Below are positions 12,560 through 25,379 of a stretch of DNA of 64,000 nt, piece by piece. Origin of the DNA: Amphibalanus amphitrite (lineage: Eukaryota; Arthropoda; Thecostraca; Balanomorpha; Balanidae); contig NW_024881596.1 of the NCBI RefSeq assembly GCF_019059575.1, forward strand, positions 291,001 through 355,000, read 5' to 3'. The notes beneath the pieces were generated by a model. It did not search any database. It worked only from the letters and a program-made list of their open reading frames with translations, and was not told the origin of the DNA. Made by a program: the position numbers and the translations under genes. Position 1 is the stretch's first letter; the number at the start of each line of letters is the position of its first letter.

Positions 12560-12900
12560 CATTCGCCACATCAGGAACTGAAAGGCGCCGGCCCGGCCTG
12601 CGATGATGCATTTGCGGCGCGGCGGCGGCTATTATGACGACGTCCGGTGCTGCCTTTGTGTGGCCACAATGCGTACCTGGCGCGCGCTAACCGCCGCTGG
12701 TGGTGGTGGCGCCGCTGGTGACGGTGCCCGGGTGGTGCCACCGCTCGACAGCTCGCACCTACACCACACAGCTCGGCCGGATGTGCCGTCATTGCCAGGA
12801 CGGGAAGCTCCGAGGGGCGTCATCCGGCGTCATCCGGCGTCATCCGGCGGTGGCGTCTGTTGTCGCAGCTTCGACTGACGACCTCCTTTCCTCAGGTTTT
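12560..12900. promoter_or_regulatory. CpG-rich block with 10-bp tandem repeat
   Basis: This is a GC-rich island. At 12819-12850 the decamer CATCCGGCGT is repeated three times in tandem. No splice-supported coding sequence is visible, so a regulatory role is only inferred. The adjacent stretches 12234-12559 and 12901-13127 show nothing recognisable. Confidence 0.3.
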
Positions 12901-13124
12901 TCTGCCCCTTGACAGAGGGACAGGGACGCAGAGTGCCACCGCTGGATAAAAGACGAAAGAGAACACGTGGAAACGGCAATGAGCTAGCCTAACGAAGTGG
13001 TGAAGAGACAGATAGGACAGGATCAGAGGAAACGTTTTAGATAAATGCTATTTGATGAGTTATTAAAACAATGGAAGTTATATTGTGTAACACATGAGCG
13101 AAAAAGATAAGAGGAAGGATAGTG

Positions 13125-13478
<354 letters not shown>

Positions 13479-13480
<2 letters not shown>

Positions 13481-14970
13481 CAGGGGAAATGAGGAGTGAG
13501 AGACCGCAAGGGTCAAGGAAGGCGGTATAGCACAGAAGGAGGATAGAGCGAGTGTGGGTGAAGGCAGAGCGACAGCGAAGTAAATAAGAAAGAGCGCCAG
13601 GAGGGCAGAGGCCGGGAAGACGAATACAGGGCTCTCCCGGCCGGCCGAGGAGCGCAGTGCCACTCGAGCCGTGCCTTTGTCAGGCGTCGGAGCGCCGGCC
13701 GGCCGGCACCTGTGTTTGTCCACAAACATAATGGCGTCGGAGCGCCGAGTCACGGCCCTGGAGCGGCCGGTGCCGCCGCGCGGCGTGACAGCGCTGAATT
13801 GGCGCCGGCCAGAGTCCGGACTCGACGCCCGGGGTGGACTCAGCAGCGGCGGGAGTAGTCCGGGACTCAGCAGCGACCGGCATAGCGCTGGATGTGTGTT
13901 TGTGTGGAGTTCGGTCTCCCCTGGATTTCGCATTCAGCGAGAACCCAAAAAGAGGTCTGACTTTGTTGGTAAACGGAAATGCACAACTCTTTCGGAGCAT
14001 CGTCACATTTGTCTATGGAGGAAAATAGCCAACTGCGGAGCTAGTACATACAAGCTGGAAAAGCTAATGGCCGAACACTGCTATAGACTCACACGCTCCC
14101 TTACATTTAACAGCATAGATACTGTGGTTGAAGTAAACTAAATAGTAAATGGGTGTTTTCGACAGCCCTCCTACATGTATTAACCATCGAAGTCTTTCGG
14201 GCTTCTTCACGCATGCTCCGACATAAGCTCGGCTGTGCAACTATGTGCAGCGTACAATGTAAGTCATGAATACAAGTCATAAATATGCACTGCAGCACAG
14301 AGCGCGATGCTTATCAAACCTGAACAAAAGTGAACTGTTTGAGTGGTGAGCCGAGTAACAATGACCTCAACGAAAAGAAAAGAACAGACCGATAAAAAAG
14401 TCCGCGTCCCGTTTAGTGACGTTGTACAACGGGAGACGGTGGCATGATTCTACCCTATCTTGCGGAAAGCCAACCATACGTGCTCAGAAGCCCACAAAGT
14501 GTTTGGTCAAGGGGGTCTAGTTCATCCACTTCAAGCCTTCCATAGAGGCAAAAAGAGCATTGTTATAAGCGCATGTTCACCAAAATAAAGCAATGATTCT
14601 TGAATTGCCTACAGGCTCAGAAAAAAGTAGGAAAGAAGCATGACAATAAGTCTTACGCAACGTCAAACTTTTCACACGCGCTGCTATTTTTTTATCTCAT
14701 GAATTTTGCAGCAGAGTATGCACTATTGAAAAAGGTAAGGGAAACGATAAACGAAGTTTAAAAAAATCAATTAAGTCTATCATCATTGAATCACCCAGTC
14801 TGAATCTCTGATAAAGTCATGCTCTCTCACGATTTTCTCTCAGCAAAGCTCAGGTCATGTGTCAGGCTTACACTTGAGCGCCCCCGGGCCATCAGTCTCC
14901 GCCAGTTGCAGTGTCGACGCTCCTCCACTTCTCCACAGTCCGCTGTCACTGAGCGGTGACACAGCGCCTC
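13479..14970. other. Spacer with CpG-rich block
   Basis: About 13600-13890 is CpG-rich (repeated GCCGGCCGG and GGAGCGCCG words). The rest is AT-richer and holds no recognisable gene or repeat. Confidence 0.35.
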
Positions 14971-15900
14971 TTAACCCGCGAGTTGCTGGGGGGGGGGGGG
15001 GCGTTAAACGCCCCCACTTTTTTCGCCGGGCCATAGCATAAAAACGGCGCGCCGCAGGCGCGCCAAATTTTGGGTACCTGTAGGGAATTGATTAAAGTTT
15101 ATTGTGACAAAGTTTTAAAAAAATCAGTGGGAAAATTTTTGAGATATCGAGGTTTTAGTGACGTCATGATTTCTGAGTTTTCGACCAAAAACGGCATATG
15201 TTCAAAAAATCATATAAAATCACAGAGTAGACATACAGACATGCCGTAAACGCCATTAGACTGCCAATACCATGAACAATCAAATGGCTATCTTCGATTA
15301 TTGATTATCGTTACGCATTTTCCAAAATCTTGAACTGAATCTTGGCAATTTCTCGTGACTACTTCACGACCATGATACATATATTTCTTAAATTGAACTT
15401 TTTTAGCCAAACACGTACACATATGATAAAATGAATGCCACCATCGTGTTCTACGCCCCAAATTACCCATAAAACATGTGTCACAGGCTGCGAATATCAG
15501 TTTTGATTTTCGGGGATATGTGCCTGCCCGGTTGACCTGACCTTGACCCTGACCTATGCTTGACTGACCCCTACATAGAGCTGACACTCTTGTAGGCCTT
15601 GTATGATGGATTGTGCACCGTTTTGACAGAGTTTATAACGAGAGGCGCCCATTGCGAAGTCCTGAAGTCCATGCTACTGAAAGCCCGATTTCAGGTGTTT
15701 GACCTGACCTTGACCCGACCTGTGACCTCAAAATTCAACTTTAAAGTACTCATCTGAAGCGTCTCGTCGCGTTCTTTCGTTTGCCGCCTCGTGCGTTTCG
15801 CTGCGCCTATTGGTTCTCGAGTTATCGGCTGGGGGCGTTTAACGCCCCCCCCCCCCAGCAAACGGTGGGTGGCGAAATACCCCAGCAACTGCCGGGTTAA
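14971..15900. mobile_element. TTAA-flanked piggyBac-like MITE, copy 2
   Basis: TTAA occurs at 14971-14974 and 15897-15900, around 922 bp. Ends are CCCGCGAGTTGCTGGGG and, on the other strand, CCCGGCAGTTGCTGGGG. Here the subterminal word TTGCTGGGG is duplicated at the right end. Both terminal hairpins share the loop CGTTAAACG between G and C tracts, and that loop itself contains TTAA. The interior has about six TGACCT/AGGTCA half-sites clustered at 15530-15730. The interior otherwise differs from copies 1 and 4, so this is a separate subfamily. Confidence 0.88.
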
Positions 15901-18060
15901 TCGGCCCGCTCTTCATCTCTCTCCCTCCTCCCCTCTCCTCTCCACTTCTCTCTTCTCCTCCAGAGAACGACGCTAAAGCGGCTCGAATTAGCGACCGGGC
16001 GCGCCGCGGAGACGCTCGGCAGCAGACCTCAGGCGACGTTCAACACCCGCTCCCGCGCAGCCTTTGGAAACGGCCGCCATTATGATAATATCCTTGCCGC
16101 ACATTATCCCAATGAGCTCGTTATTCGGCGCGTGTTTCGCTGATGGGCCGCGGTTGGCCGATGATGGCACGACGCACGACGTCGTCGCGGACAACGACAG
16201 GCGGCATGTCGTCAGCGCTGACGTGAGGCCCTCTGAGGACGTCGCAGATGGAGCTCAGTTGGAAGACCGCGCGTGGGTGAAGAATGACTCGGGAAATCGC
16301 GTGAGAGAGACAGTAGTTGCTGATGGAGCTTGACAAGAGTGTTTGGAGTCAGGAAGATGAAGAATTACGGAGAATGACAAGAGAAACTTGAAAGACAAAT
16401 ATAACCATATTCTAATAGACGAAACATCACGAAACCCCTGCTCCAACCAATACCCATCGAATTCGCTTGCAGCTTGCCTTTTCTGTCCACATTTCTATCA
16501 AGACGCAGATACGAGAACGTTAAGGACAAGCTAAGAACACTCAGCACTGTACCGTGTCATTTTTGAAATTCCGCCTCCGCCTCCGTCTCCGCCTGTGCCC
16601 CGCCTCCGCCTGCGCCACCTCAACCTCCGTCGGCTGTTGGGGGCGGCTCAGCGGGTCAGCAGGTGCGGCGACATGCCGGTAGCCCCTCCCGCGGCGCGGC
16701 ACCAATCGGGCCTTTGTCGGCCGGCTGATTGCGACCGATTCATCAGCGTTCGACGCCACGGTTCGTCACGCTGCCGCCGCTCCACGCTGGCATGCGTGCC
16801 GGTAAACAGACCCGGCCCTACAGACGGTTAGCGAGGTGCGGAGGCGGGGTGCGTGACCAGAGTGTGACACGTATGGGCGCGGGATGCGTCGCACAGACGG
16901 AATAAGTAAAACGATTTTTGGATATGTGTTGAACTAAGGATGATGCCATTAATTTGCATCTGATGGCAAGTGGCTAGGCCAGACCAACCGTTGTGCTTAG
17001 CACGGTCTGAAGGACATCTAGGCACAAGTCCGGTGATAGAGACCAAAAGTAGTCACAACTGGCCAGTCAGTTGGTACCAGTCAATTTGTGCACTTGGTGA
17101 ATAATGCAATGGGTTTGGACGATAACAAAACTTCGTGATGACGGTAATATATTCTCGCTAACTCAAATAAAAGACGGGATACTGGATCAAACATAACAAA
17201 GGACGGGATGTGCTGTGTGCAAACTGTGCATTCAGTTCAACTAGCTCTTGAACCTTGAGACGGTGTCGCCAATTTTGCTCAAAGCAGATAAGAACCACAC
17301 TCATTTGCTTTTCGTCCAATGTTCCCCTTTCATTGTGCTCTGCCTTTTGCCATAGAACTTCCCCTAATTTGCCTTTTTGACAGGAATGCTTTCTGCCTGT
17401 CACCTGTCCGCTATGTTCGCACACACCTACACCTTTTCCCACAGCCCCCATGGGACCATCACCCCGGAGCCTGTATAGACGCCCGCTGTTTTCCCCACAG
17501 ATAATTACGCTGTTGTCACCTGGAACAATGGCGCACCGGCGACAACAATGGCGCACGCCGGCACTTGTCTCCGGCCGCGTGTTTGCGGCGGAACTGTTTC
17601 ACCGCACCTGGCACAGCTGATGGCGCTGATGGCGACTCGCGTCATCAGCTCCCTTCTGACGTCACAAGGGGTAATAACTGCTAACGCGGCCGTCGGTAAC
17701 ACGTGAACGAACAACCACTGGTGACTGGGGAGACCACCAACAGCATGTCGCAGGGAGGTCGGAGAGACTTTCTTCCCGTTCTGCCGAGGCGTCGCACTCC
17801 CGCTGTTATTCGCCGCTGGTATTACTGACGTCACATCCGGTGACCAGACGCCCGAGTGACGCAGCATAACGCACAGCTGTGCCCTCGGCTCGGTGTCGGT
17901 CGTGACAGCAAGGTGTCACGGACGCCCAGACATGCCGACAGAACCACTGACGCAGTATACTGTATCAGGACTATTGCTATTGATGGGGCTGCCAAGGCTG
18001 CTTCTGCTGTAGGGCTAGCCACGTCAGGGGTTGCTGCTGTTGCTGAGGCTGCTGGGAGAG
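15901..18060. other. Spacer; CCGCCT-rich stretch and scattered GC blocks
   Basis: A CT-rich tract follows the element at 15900-15965. A degenerate CCGCCT hexamer run lies at about 16568-16640. TGACGTCA sites occur near 17660 and 17828. The reading frames here are shorter than expected for genes and carry no recognised domain. Confidence 0.35.
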
Positions 18061-19404
18061 CTAACGTCGCTGCCTGTAGCGGTGAACAAGGTTGAGGCAG
18101 TCTATCTGGAATTCATGCCAGGAGTCCTCCGGGATGCCCTGCATGTGCCCTTCCAGCAGGCATGCAAAATCGTGGACGATCCTCTGATGGCCGCTGAACG
18201 AATGGTTTGCCTCCAAAGAATCCGCTTTGAAAAGGATCTGAAACGAAAACGTTGGGGCAATTTAGTACAACATTTTAATGGCAATCCCTGATCCCCTAGT
18301 GCAGATCAGACGCCCGTTCACTGATCCGTGGGATAGAGACCCCGGGATTGGGAGCTGCAGGCTGCCCTGCTTATATAGCAAGCCAGTTGGCATTTGGCGG
18401 TGACGGGTCACACTAAGGGTCCACATTAGGGGCCCCAGGGAGACCGTGTCGCCGTGGATTTGCGACAAGATAAGCTTTCGATCTAAAACCATACCAATGA
18501 ACCAGTTGCGGACGATGTGGTTGAGTAGAGGTCTCGGGTGCAGTACAACAAGCTATCGTTAGGGGGCATCCGGGCTTACAGTCACCCATATAACCATTCC
18601 CCAAAAAGTTATTAAGACTGCACATTGCTCATGTCACTTAAAGATAATCTAATTACACTACATGCCACACAATTTTGTAGATACTGGGATTCTCACCTGC
18701 TTCACTGCACCACTAAGGCCGCTCTGAGTCACGGCAGTGTCGTCGACTGTGGTGTCTGTCTCTATTGTTGGTGCCATTGAACACTCCACTTTGACCTCGT
18801 CATTCCCAGATGGTTGACTCTGGGAAGCCGTGCCCATCACCTCATCGTCGACATTGCGATTGATCGTTACTGCAGCTGAGTTCATGGGAACAGCGAACTG
18901 CTCACTGGCGACTGTCTCCCCCCGGACGATGTGTTGTGTCAGAAAACTCCAGGTCTCCATGATCTGGTCGTCACGGGCACTCCTCTGTAGCTGGCATGCA
19001 CTACTCTTCTTCTCCCTCTTCATAATCCTCCCCACTCTGGTCCTCATGTTTTCGTAGTGCTTCTTGCATTGGGGACCAGTAGCAGGAGGCTCCAGTTGCT
19101 CTCCGACTCGGTCCCAAAGGCTGTTCTTGACTGCCACGTTGAGCCAATCCTTTTGCTTCTTGTCATACAGCTGGGGATTCTCTTTCACAAGCTCGGCCAG
19201 CCTCAACTCAGTCTCTTCTGTCCATCGATATGCAGGGACTTCTTTCTTGGACACCCTGGCTCGCTTCTTCCGCTGCATGGTAGCCTCGTCCTCACTCGAT
19301 GCGGGTGACTGGGGGGATTGATCTTTAGCAGGCTCTGCATCTGGCCTTTCGGCTTCTGGCCTTCCCCGCGTTGCTCTTCGTCGTGGTCGTTTTGTTGTAG
19401 GCAT
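18061..19404 (-). CDS. MADF-domain DNA-binding protein, two exons
   Basis: The proposed CDS joins 19404-18697 (236 codons) to 18237-18061 (58 codons plus stop), both minus strand, giving about 294 residues. The donor CAG|GTGAGA at 18697/18696 and acceptor TTTCGTTTCAG at 18238 join in phase 0. ATG 19404 is the first in-frame ATG; the frame stays open upstream without one. Basic nuclear-localisation-like clusters sit at residues 5-10 and 45-54. Residues about 61-135 form a MADF/SANT-like domain, with Trp61, the ENPQLYD motif at 75-81, Trp97 and a QCKKHYENMR motif from 112. The acidic linker and the exon-2 end (DSWHEF, LVHRYRQR) resemble the protein-interaction tails of Adf-1-type factors. A role as a sequence-specific transcription factor, or as a domesticated or transposon-associated accessory protein, is inferred. 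A MADF class assignment is firmer than any function. Confidence 0.8.
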
Positions 19405-19499
19405 GTTGTCGCTTCGCTGGCGATCTGCGAAATGGCATGCAGTGTCCAAGAAGACGACGCACTGACACGAGCGCCACAGCCAGGCGGTAGTTGTGAACT

Positions 19500-19945
19500 G
19501 CTCGCGAATTCGTCGTGAACTGTTCGTGTCATGGGCAAGCCATTCGTTGAGCGCGGAAGCTAGTCGTGATCTTTTCGAGCTAACAATGCGTGAAGCACAA
19601 GCAGCTGCGTCAGTGGGAGGCACAGCCACGTTGCGACGCCCACTAATGCGTGAACATTTCGTGAACTACTCGTGAGCTCGAAGTGAGGTACTCGTGACTT
19701 GTTCGTGGCAGCTCGTGACAGTCGTGGCATGGAGCGCATTGTCACGTACTGGCACGCATTCTCCTGCTGCGACGCGATGAGTTGACGACGACCTCACGAA
19801 TACTTGTTCACGACTCGGTTCCGAGCTTTTAGTTTTGTCGTGGACATAGCCTTGAAAATTTCAAAATTAATGTCACGCACTCACGGCGAAATTATGCATA
19901 GTTCACGTCAATTTACGACTAATTTGCGCACCGGCACGACTCAAG
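19500..19945. promoter_or_regulatory. Dense CGTGA/TCACG motif cluster upstream of the MADF gene
   Basis: About 17 occurrences of TCGTGA, GCGTGA or the complementary TCACG fall in about 450 bp, starting about 100 bp upstream of the MADF start codon and switching from mostly CGTGA to mostly TCACG near 19740. Chance would give fewer than one per 500 bp for each orientation. This could be a binding-site array for the adjacent gene's own product or a decayed repeat. Confidence 0.45.
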
Positions 19946-21475
19946 TCGTACCAGTGCTTGCCACAGAACCATGCAAGTGTCAGCCTGGCTTTACCAGGCT
20001 CTCTCGCTAGTATTGCGTCATGCCACATAGGCCACGTTTTTCATCCCATGCCCACGTCTAGCGTCTGTACCGTGCCATGCGTCCCGTGTACCACGTGTCA
20101 GGTATCCCGTGTGTCAGTACCCCGTGAAGCACAGTATGCTGATGGCAGCGACCGCGCCATGTCGACGCTCTCGTTTCGTGCCAACCCACACTCAGGTGGC
20201 TGTCGCACCGGCAAAACGCTCACTGCTCCCGGGCACGACCATGTTTTGTGCGCTAACGGCGTCGTTTGCGTGAAATTCGCAGCATGATAGTGTGTGCGTG
20301 ACGCGTCCCGTTACGCGCCAGAAACAGAAATGATTTGCAGAAATGGAACGGTGTGTGTGTGTGTGCAATGTGCATGCCGCACTAGGTTAGACCCTTCGGT
20401 AACGTTTAAACAGACCGTTGCAGTAAGTAATGCATCCCGTTTCACATTAGTCCCGTCTAATAGCAGTATTATTAAGGCATAACAGCATAGAACACAATCG
20501 CGGTAAATTGGAATGCCAGTAAAATGTCTAAAATGGGGTACTTAGCCCGCTAAATGTTAGCATTGGTAAAACGCATAATTTCACGGCATCAGCAGTTAAT
20601 TCTGAGAGGCTCCGAACCAGAAAAGCTTGTGTAGCAGATTGATTGCTTATGAAGAGATGGTATGCATTACAAGTAATTAGCCTGCGCTTTGAACAGCACG
20701 CAGCATACCCTTTTTCGTATGTATGTCTTGGCATGCATCTTTTCCGCATAGGTTTTATGAATTTAGCACTAAACGTTATAAACTTGAAAGCTCGATCATC
20801 ACATCACGCTATACGAAGTAGTAGGTATAAAAGCCGATGCTAGGGTACGTGCTTGCGGCACTTATGCATTGAGATTTGTATTTTGTCCCAATCATTTCGC
20901 AATCTGAAGGCAATTTGAACTTAGGTATAATTACTCCAACAAGAGTGGAGCAGGATATCACTTCCATAAGTCGCATTAAAAGAATAAGAAACAGCTTGCG
21001 TAACCCATGAACAAGTTTGTTGTAAGCAGCACAGTAGTGCAAACAGGCAGCATCCAAGGCGCTTTTTTAAATTGAAGAAACCGTTCGGAGTTTTGCCCGC
21101 GGTAGCCGAAACCACTTTTGTAAATTCACTAATGCATGCAACTATGTATCTTCCTATATTGCCTGTGCGGGAGCAGCTCAGTAGGTATTTCGCTCCGTCG
21201 TATTCACTCTTTTGAAGGGACAACGAGGGATAAGCGACCGGTAGGTGGCCAGTGGGTATGTGACCGGTCAACGACTGTCTATCTGTGCATGGCCGGCGGC
21301 AGCACCAACCATAGTCATTTTTAATTTTTCTTGTTCTTATTCAGCGCACTTTCTTTACAGTGAGCGGACGGACAATGCTTATCAATCGCTGTAGATCTAT
21401 ACCCACACAGAAGTGCGTGCATCGTTGATTACATAACTAAGTTTAGTACGGAAGGAAGGTACCGAATATACCTAT
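19946..21475. other. Spacer without recognised features
   Basis: A short (GT)n run lies near 20350. Otherwise this is mixed AT-rich sequence. No convincing gene, RNA or repeat was found. Confidence 0.35.
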
Positions 21476-22212
21476 ACCTGGGGCGTTCCACGACAGATCG
21501 ACCAAGCCATAACACCCTACCTCTCAGATTTTGATGAAATTGCGTCTATGGGGTTATCCGTACCGTAGATTCATAGTCTCGTATTTTTAGCGTTATACTA
21601 CGAAGGGTTTACGAGTTAAAGCCAGAGGCATTTTTCAAAATGCCCAGAGTAACCCTCTTTTAAACTCGTATTATCAAAAAATATAGCCAGTAACCTACAT
21701 TAATATGCATATCATTGGAATCCTCATTGACAGTAGAAAATTATCTAACCAAAATATTTTGAAAATTTTCAAAATTGCAAGATTTTTTGAAATAATGAAT
21801 TTTTGATTTTCGATTTTCAAAAGGTGGCCATTTAATTTTTGACAAAAATATTATGCCAAAAGATGCCTCTGGATATGGAAATTTAATGTCCAAAAAATTA
21901 GAGACATGTTTTGCCTTTAACTTTTTATATAACTTTTTGTTTACGACAATGTTTGTAGTAAAAGGGAACATTTGACGATGCCTTCCAGAGCCAATCATTC
22001 TCCTACCCACATATCCTCGAACTGTTTCATGAAAATTAGAAATAAAAGCCTGGCACTCACACTAACAGACCAGGCATGCGATTATTGAATGATGTTTGCT
22101 TCACTTTCGCTGTAGTTTCGAACATTGTTCAGGCAGGAAAAAAAATTGAGCTGAACACTGCTATCGGCCGCCTCGCATGTAATTCTGATATGCTTCTAAG
22201 CAGCTTGCACTG

Positions 22213-22407
22213 ATGAAACGTTACACTGGGCACTGGCGGATCCAGGGGGTAGGGCCATGCTCCCCCCAAAGCCCGTTTACCCCCCCCCCCCCCCCGCAAA
22301 AACCCGAGTTTTAACATTGCGCGGGGCATGGAAAGGAAGGGGCCATTTCGGCCATTTGCCCCCCCCCCCGAAAAAAACGTCCGGCTCGATCCGCCAATGA
22401 AACGTTA
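22213..22407. mobile_element. Short element, GGCGGATCCAG family, copy 2, with 11-bp target duplication
   Basis: The element at 22224-22396 starts CACTGGGCACTGGCGGATCC and ends GATCCGCCA. It is flanked by the perfect 11-bp repeat ATGAAACGTTA (22213-22223 and 22397-22407). Relative to copy 1 the interior runs in the opposite orientation. A duplication of this length is more like SINE/LINE-mediated insertion than a typical cut-and-paste element. Confidence 0.85.
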
Positions 22408-23473
22408 GGAATTATCAAAATTGCTAATCGGACATTGTGGCCGGACATACCTACACAACTTCCGTTCATAAGAGCCGAGGCTGTGTTAGAGTTAAATGAG
22501 GAGAAGGCTGAAGGCTCTAGCTAGTAATCGCATGAAGTTCGCTCTGTCCTTGTAATAACGGACTTTCAGTAATTTTGATGAATAAATTTGCCACAAAAAA
22601 ATTGAGTACCAAAATGCGGCATTTGAAGGTAATTGATTGCAATTGCCAGGGGCGTGACCAGGTCAGAGTGGGCGGGGGTGAAAAAATTACAAGTACTTGA
22701 AAACTCGCCGATATTGAATTCTGTTTTCTTGAAACTGGAAGCATCTCTAACGTTTTGAAATTAATGCATTTCGAGGTAGCTAGTGGCTTGGGATGCTCCA
22801 TGTTTCACTAACATTCACTTTCATAGTAGGTTTTTATTCCCACCCGGCCGAAGGGGAGGGTTTGATGTGCACTGCAGCCCCAACGGTTTTCTCGATATTG
22901 TTTGCAGTGGTGTAAGGCTGGAGAGCTGAAAGTCGACATTCCGAATCTGTTGACACCAACAGAACAGGCTCAGGTCAGCTTACTGACATATGACGTCACA
23001 AATAAACCTCGGAATAATGCAAAAAGTTGCAGCTTTGCACTGTACTCTCAGTGTAAGGGAACCTTTTGCAGGGGATGACACTAGTAACGGCAGTAACGGC
23101 TCTTGAGATTTCACAACATCAATTCCCCTAACTTTCCTAAATTTTCACCCGAAGTCAAGCTTGTCACGTGACTTCACTAATATAAGTCAATGGGAAATAT
23201 TGAAACATTTGAACTGTTATTTGGATGCCGAAAATGATCCAAGCCCATCTCAAACGCCTGTAATCGTGATTTCATACACTTTTGCGATGAGCGATTCTTA
23301 GGTTTTGCATTGAGGACTTTGCAATGCGCCATATACATATGCCGTTACATTGTACGGTCGTGTGAGATCATCGGTTTTCTTTTTGTCAATGACTGAATGG
23401 AATTTATCTAACGAGTCGAATAAGCCACCAGTGAACTCAGGGAACCCTGCTGAACTGAATCATATACTTACAA

Positions 23474-23719
23474 TAGCTGTTTTCACGACGGTTATCTGAC
23501 ACACATTAACTGATACCTATTTGATGGGATTTGGTCAAATTTGGTTCATAGTTTCTTAATTGCTTTTAGCTTAGGTTGCGCTAGTTGCTTATTGACCTTA
23601 TTTATCAAATTATCAGTCGTTACTTTTTACTCAAGCATAAGAATAAAATTACGTTATGAAAATAGCTGTAGTAAAAGATTTGGCTAGATTCGTCTGATAT
23701 CCGTCGTGAAAACGGCTGA
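23474..23719. mobile_element. Short MITE, GCCGTTTTC family, copy C
   Basis: Ends TAGCTGTTTTCACGACGG and CCGTCGTGAAAACGGCT, with an interior colinear with copies A and B. It is nested inside the 3.6-kb element. Confidence 0.9.
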
Positions 23720-24096
23720 AATGGCCTCATTTGAACAGCTTCTTGACCTCAGCGGTTTTGATGTGGCCTCGACCTGAGGAAAACGTCTTAAGCTGAACTC
23801 TTCCAAACCAAGTTTTATCATTCCAGCAACCGGTGACCTCTGAGGTCAGGTCAAATGCCTTGAGGCAGGGATCCAATTTTCGGCCAATAAATCCCCTAAA
23901 TGGTCGCAGAACCGTCATTTCGTTATCTGGCAAAATATTTCAGGTCCCGAAACTCGTCAATTGAGATAATACCGACCTACGGCAAAAGTATCTGTCGATT
24001 CGACAGCTTTTTCTCAGTACATTGATGTCCCTCCCCTCAATGTCGTCATTTTGTTAGGAATCTATTAACGAAAAACTCTCGACTCAATCAGCGTTA

Positions 24097-24134
24097 GTGA
24101 CGTCATAAATGACGTTGCGTCATTATAACGTCAC
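24097..24134. promoter_or_regulatory. CRE-rich imperfect hairpin
   Basis: GTGACGTCATAAATGACG is followed after a short spacer by an imperfect inverted copy ending CGTCAC. It therefore carries several CREB/ATF-like cores. It lies inside the 3.6-kb element, so it may simply be element sequence. Confidence 0.35.
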
Positions 24135-25379
24135 GCAAGGCCCACCAGCAAAACTAAAGCATCGGACCTTGCAAAGAATGCGTGAATTAGATGCGTTCTC
24201 TCCGTAAACTATTGTTTGGCGTTTCGCAATAGTAACATTTTTAAGCATTAGATAGGCTCACTTACGTGACGTCATAGTTCAGTAAAGTGACCTTATATGA
24301 AAGTTCATTTGATGTCACAAGATAAATCAACTAGATAACTTGTAATAACTTTCCGGCTTCAGCACTCTATCGCCAATGCGTCCCCAGCAGTGATGAGAAA
24401 ACCGTCAAAGGTGATCAGCATTCGCTCCCTCGGCCACAGGGGGTTAAACCTCGCTCTCTTGAAAACAATACGCCATTATGACGTTTTTGGATCTTTGGGT
24501 CCTAACTTAGCTTTCGTAGGTGTCTTAAGCATCTTTAAAAAGAATTAACAGCGTCGCAATGAGCTCTTGATCACATTTCACCGTACTCCGTTTAGACCGG
24601 TTGACAGTTATTGTTATTTTTTTCACTGTACGACGAAATTCAATGTTGTATAGCGACCTTTAGGGGAAAAACATGTTTTTAATATTTTCATCATTGAAAG
24701 TCAATGCGTTGACAAGACTTTTGCTGCAAAAATAAATTGTAAAAAAAGATGGCCACGTTCTCAAAATTTGATTTTTATAAATCAATTTTATGTTAAAAAA
24801 TTAAAAGAGCAAAATTTTCAAAAATAATTGATATCACCAAAATCTTTGGTTAATTCTTATTGTGATGATATGCAGTTTTATATGAATCTAATCAGTATTT
24901 AGCTAAATATTTGCGGATGAAACTTAGAGTTTTTATGGTAGCCATTAAGTTGCCTGGGGCAATATCTCCCAAAGTATTCGACGAATGAGATTGAAAATGT
25001 CACAACACGAATCGCCGGACAAGATAACCCCATAGACGAAATTTCATCAAAATATGAGAGGTAGGGTGTTATTTCGCGATTTTTTTGGTCGATCTGTCGT
25101 GGAACGCCCCACCTACAAGATTATACAGAATAATAGCCCCAATGAATGTCGAGGCTTTCTTTCTCTAATAGGTAATCCATGCCTAGCTTGTAATACGACG
25201 TGGACACGTCGTAATACTAATCTGACTATGAGCGAGGAACACGTCATTTAGCGGTGAAAACACGCCTCGAGTCTCTCAGGATGACAATGGTGCACCTCAA
25301 CACAAAACGGAAACGCTTCGATCGTGGTCGAGGCGGCCATTTTGTTTGGGCGGCATCAAAAGCGTCGTCGCTATCGCCA

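Larger units (their letters stand above)
21476..25114. mobile_element. 3.6-kb element with long terminal inverted repeats
   Basis: The left end at 21480 starts GGGGCGTTCCACGACAGATC. The right end (to 25110) is its reverse complement, and similarity continues about 90 bp inwards (ACACCCTACCTCTCA, then GATGAAATT and TCTATGGGGTTATC). ACCT flanks both ends (21476-21479 and 25111-25114), a possible 4-bp target duplication. The 3631-bp interior is AT-rich and carries no transposase frame. It hosts two younger insertions (22224-22396 and 23474-23719). Superfamily unknown. Confidence 0.82.

Noticed and set aside
19405..19629. 75-codon N-terminal extension of the MADF frame
   Set aside because: It has no ATG (only GTG), lies in the CGTGA cluster, and ATG 19404 precedes the basic region and MADF domain directly.
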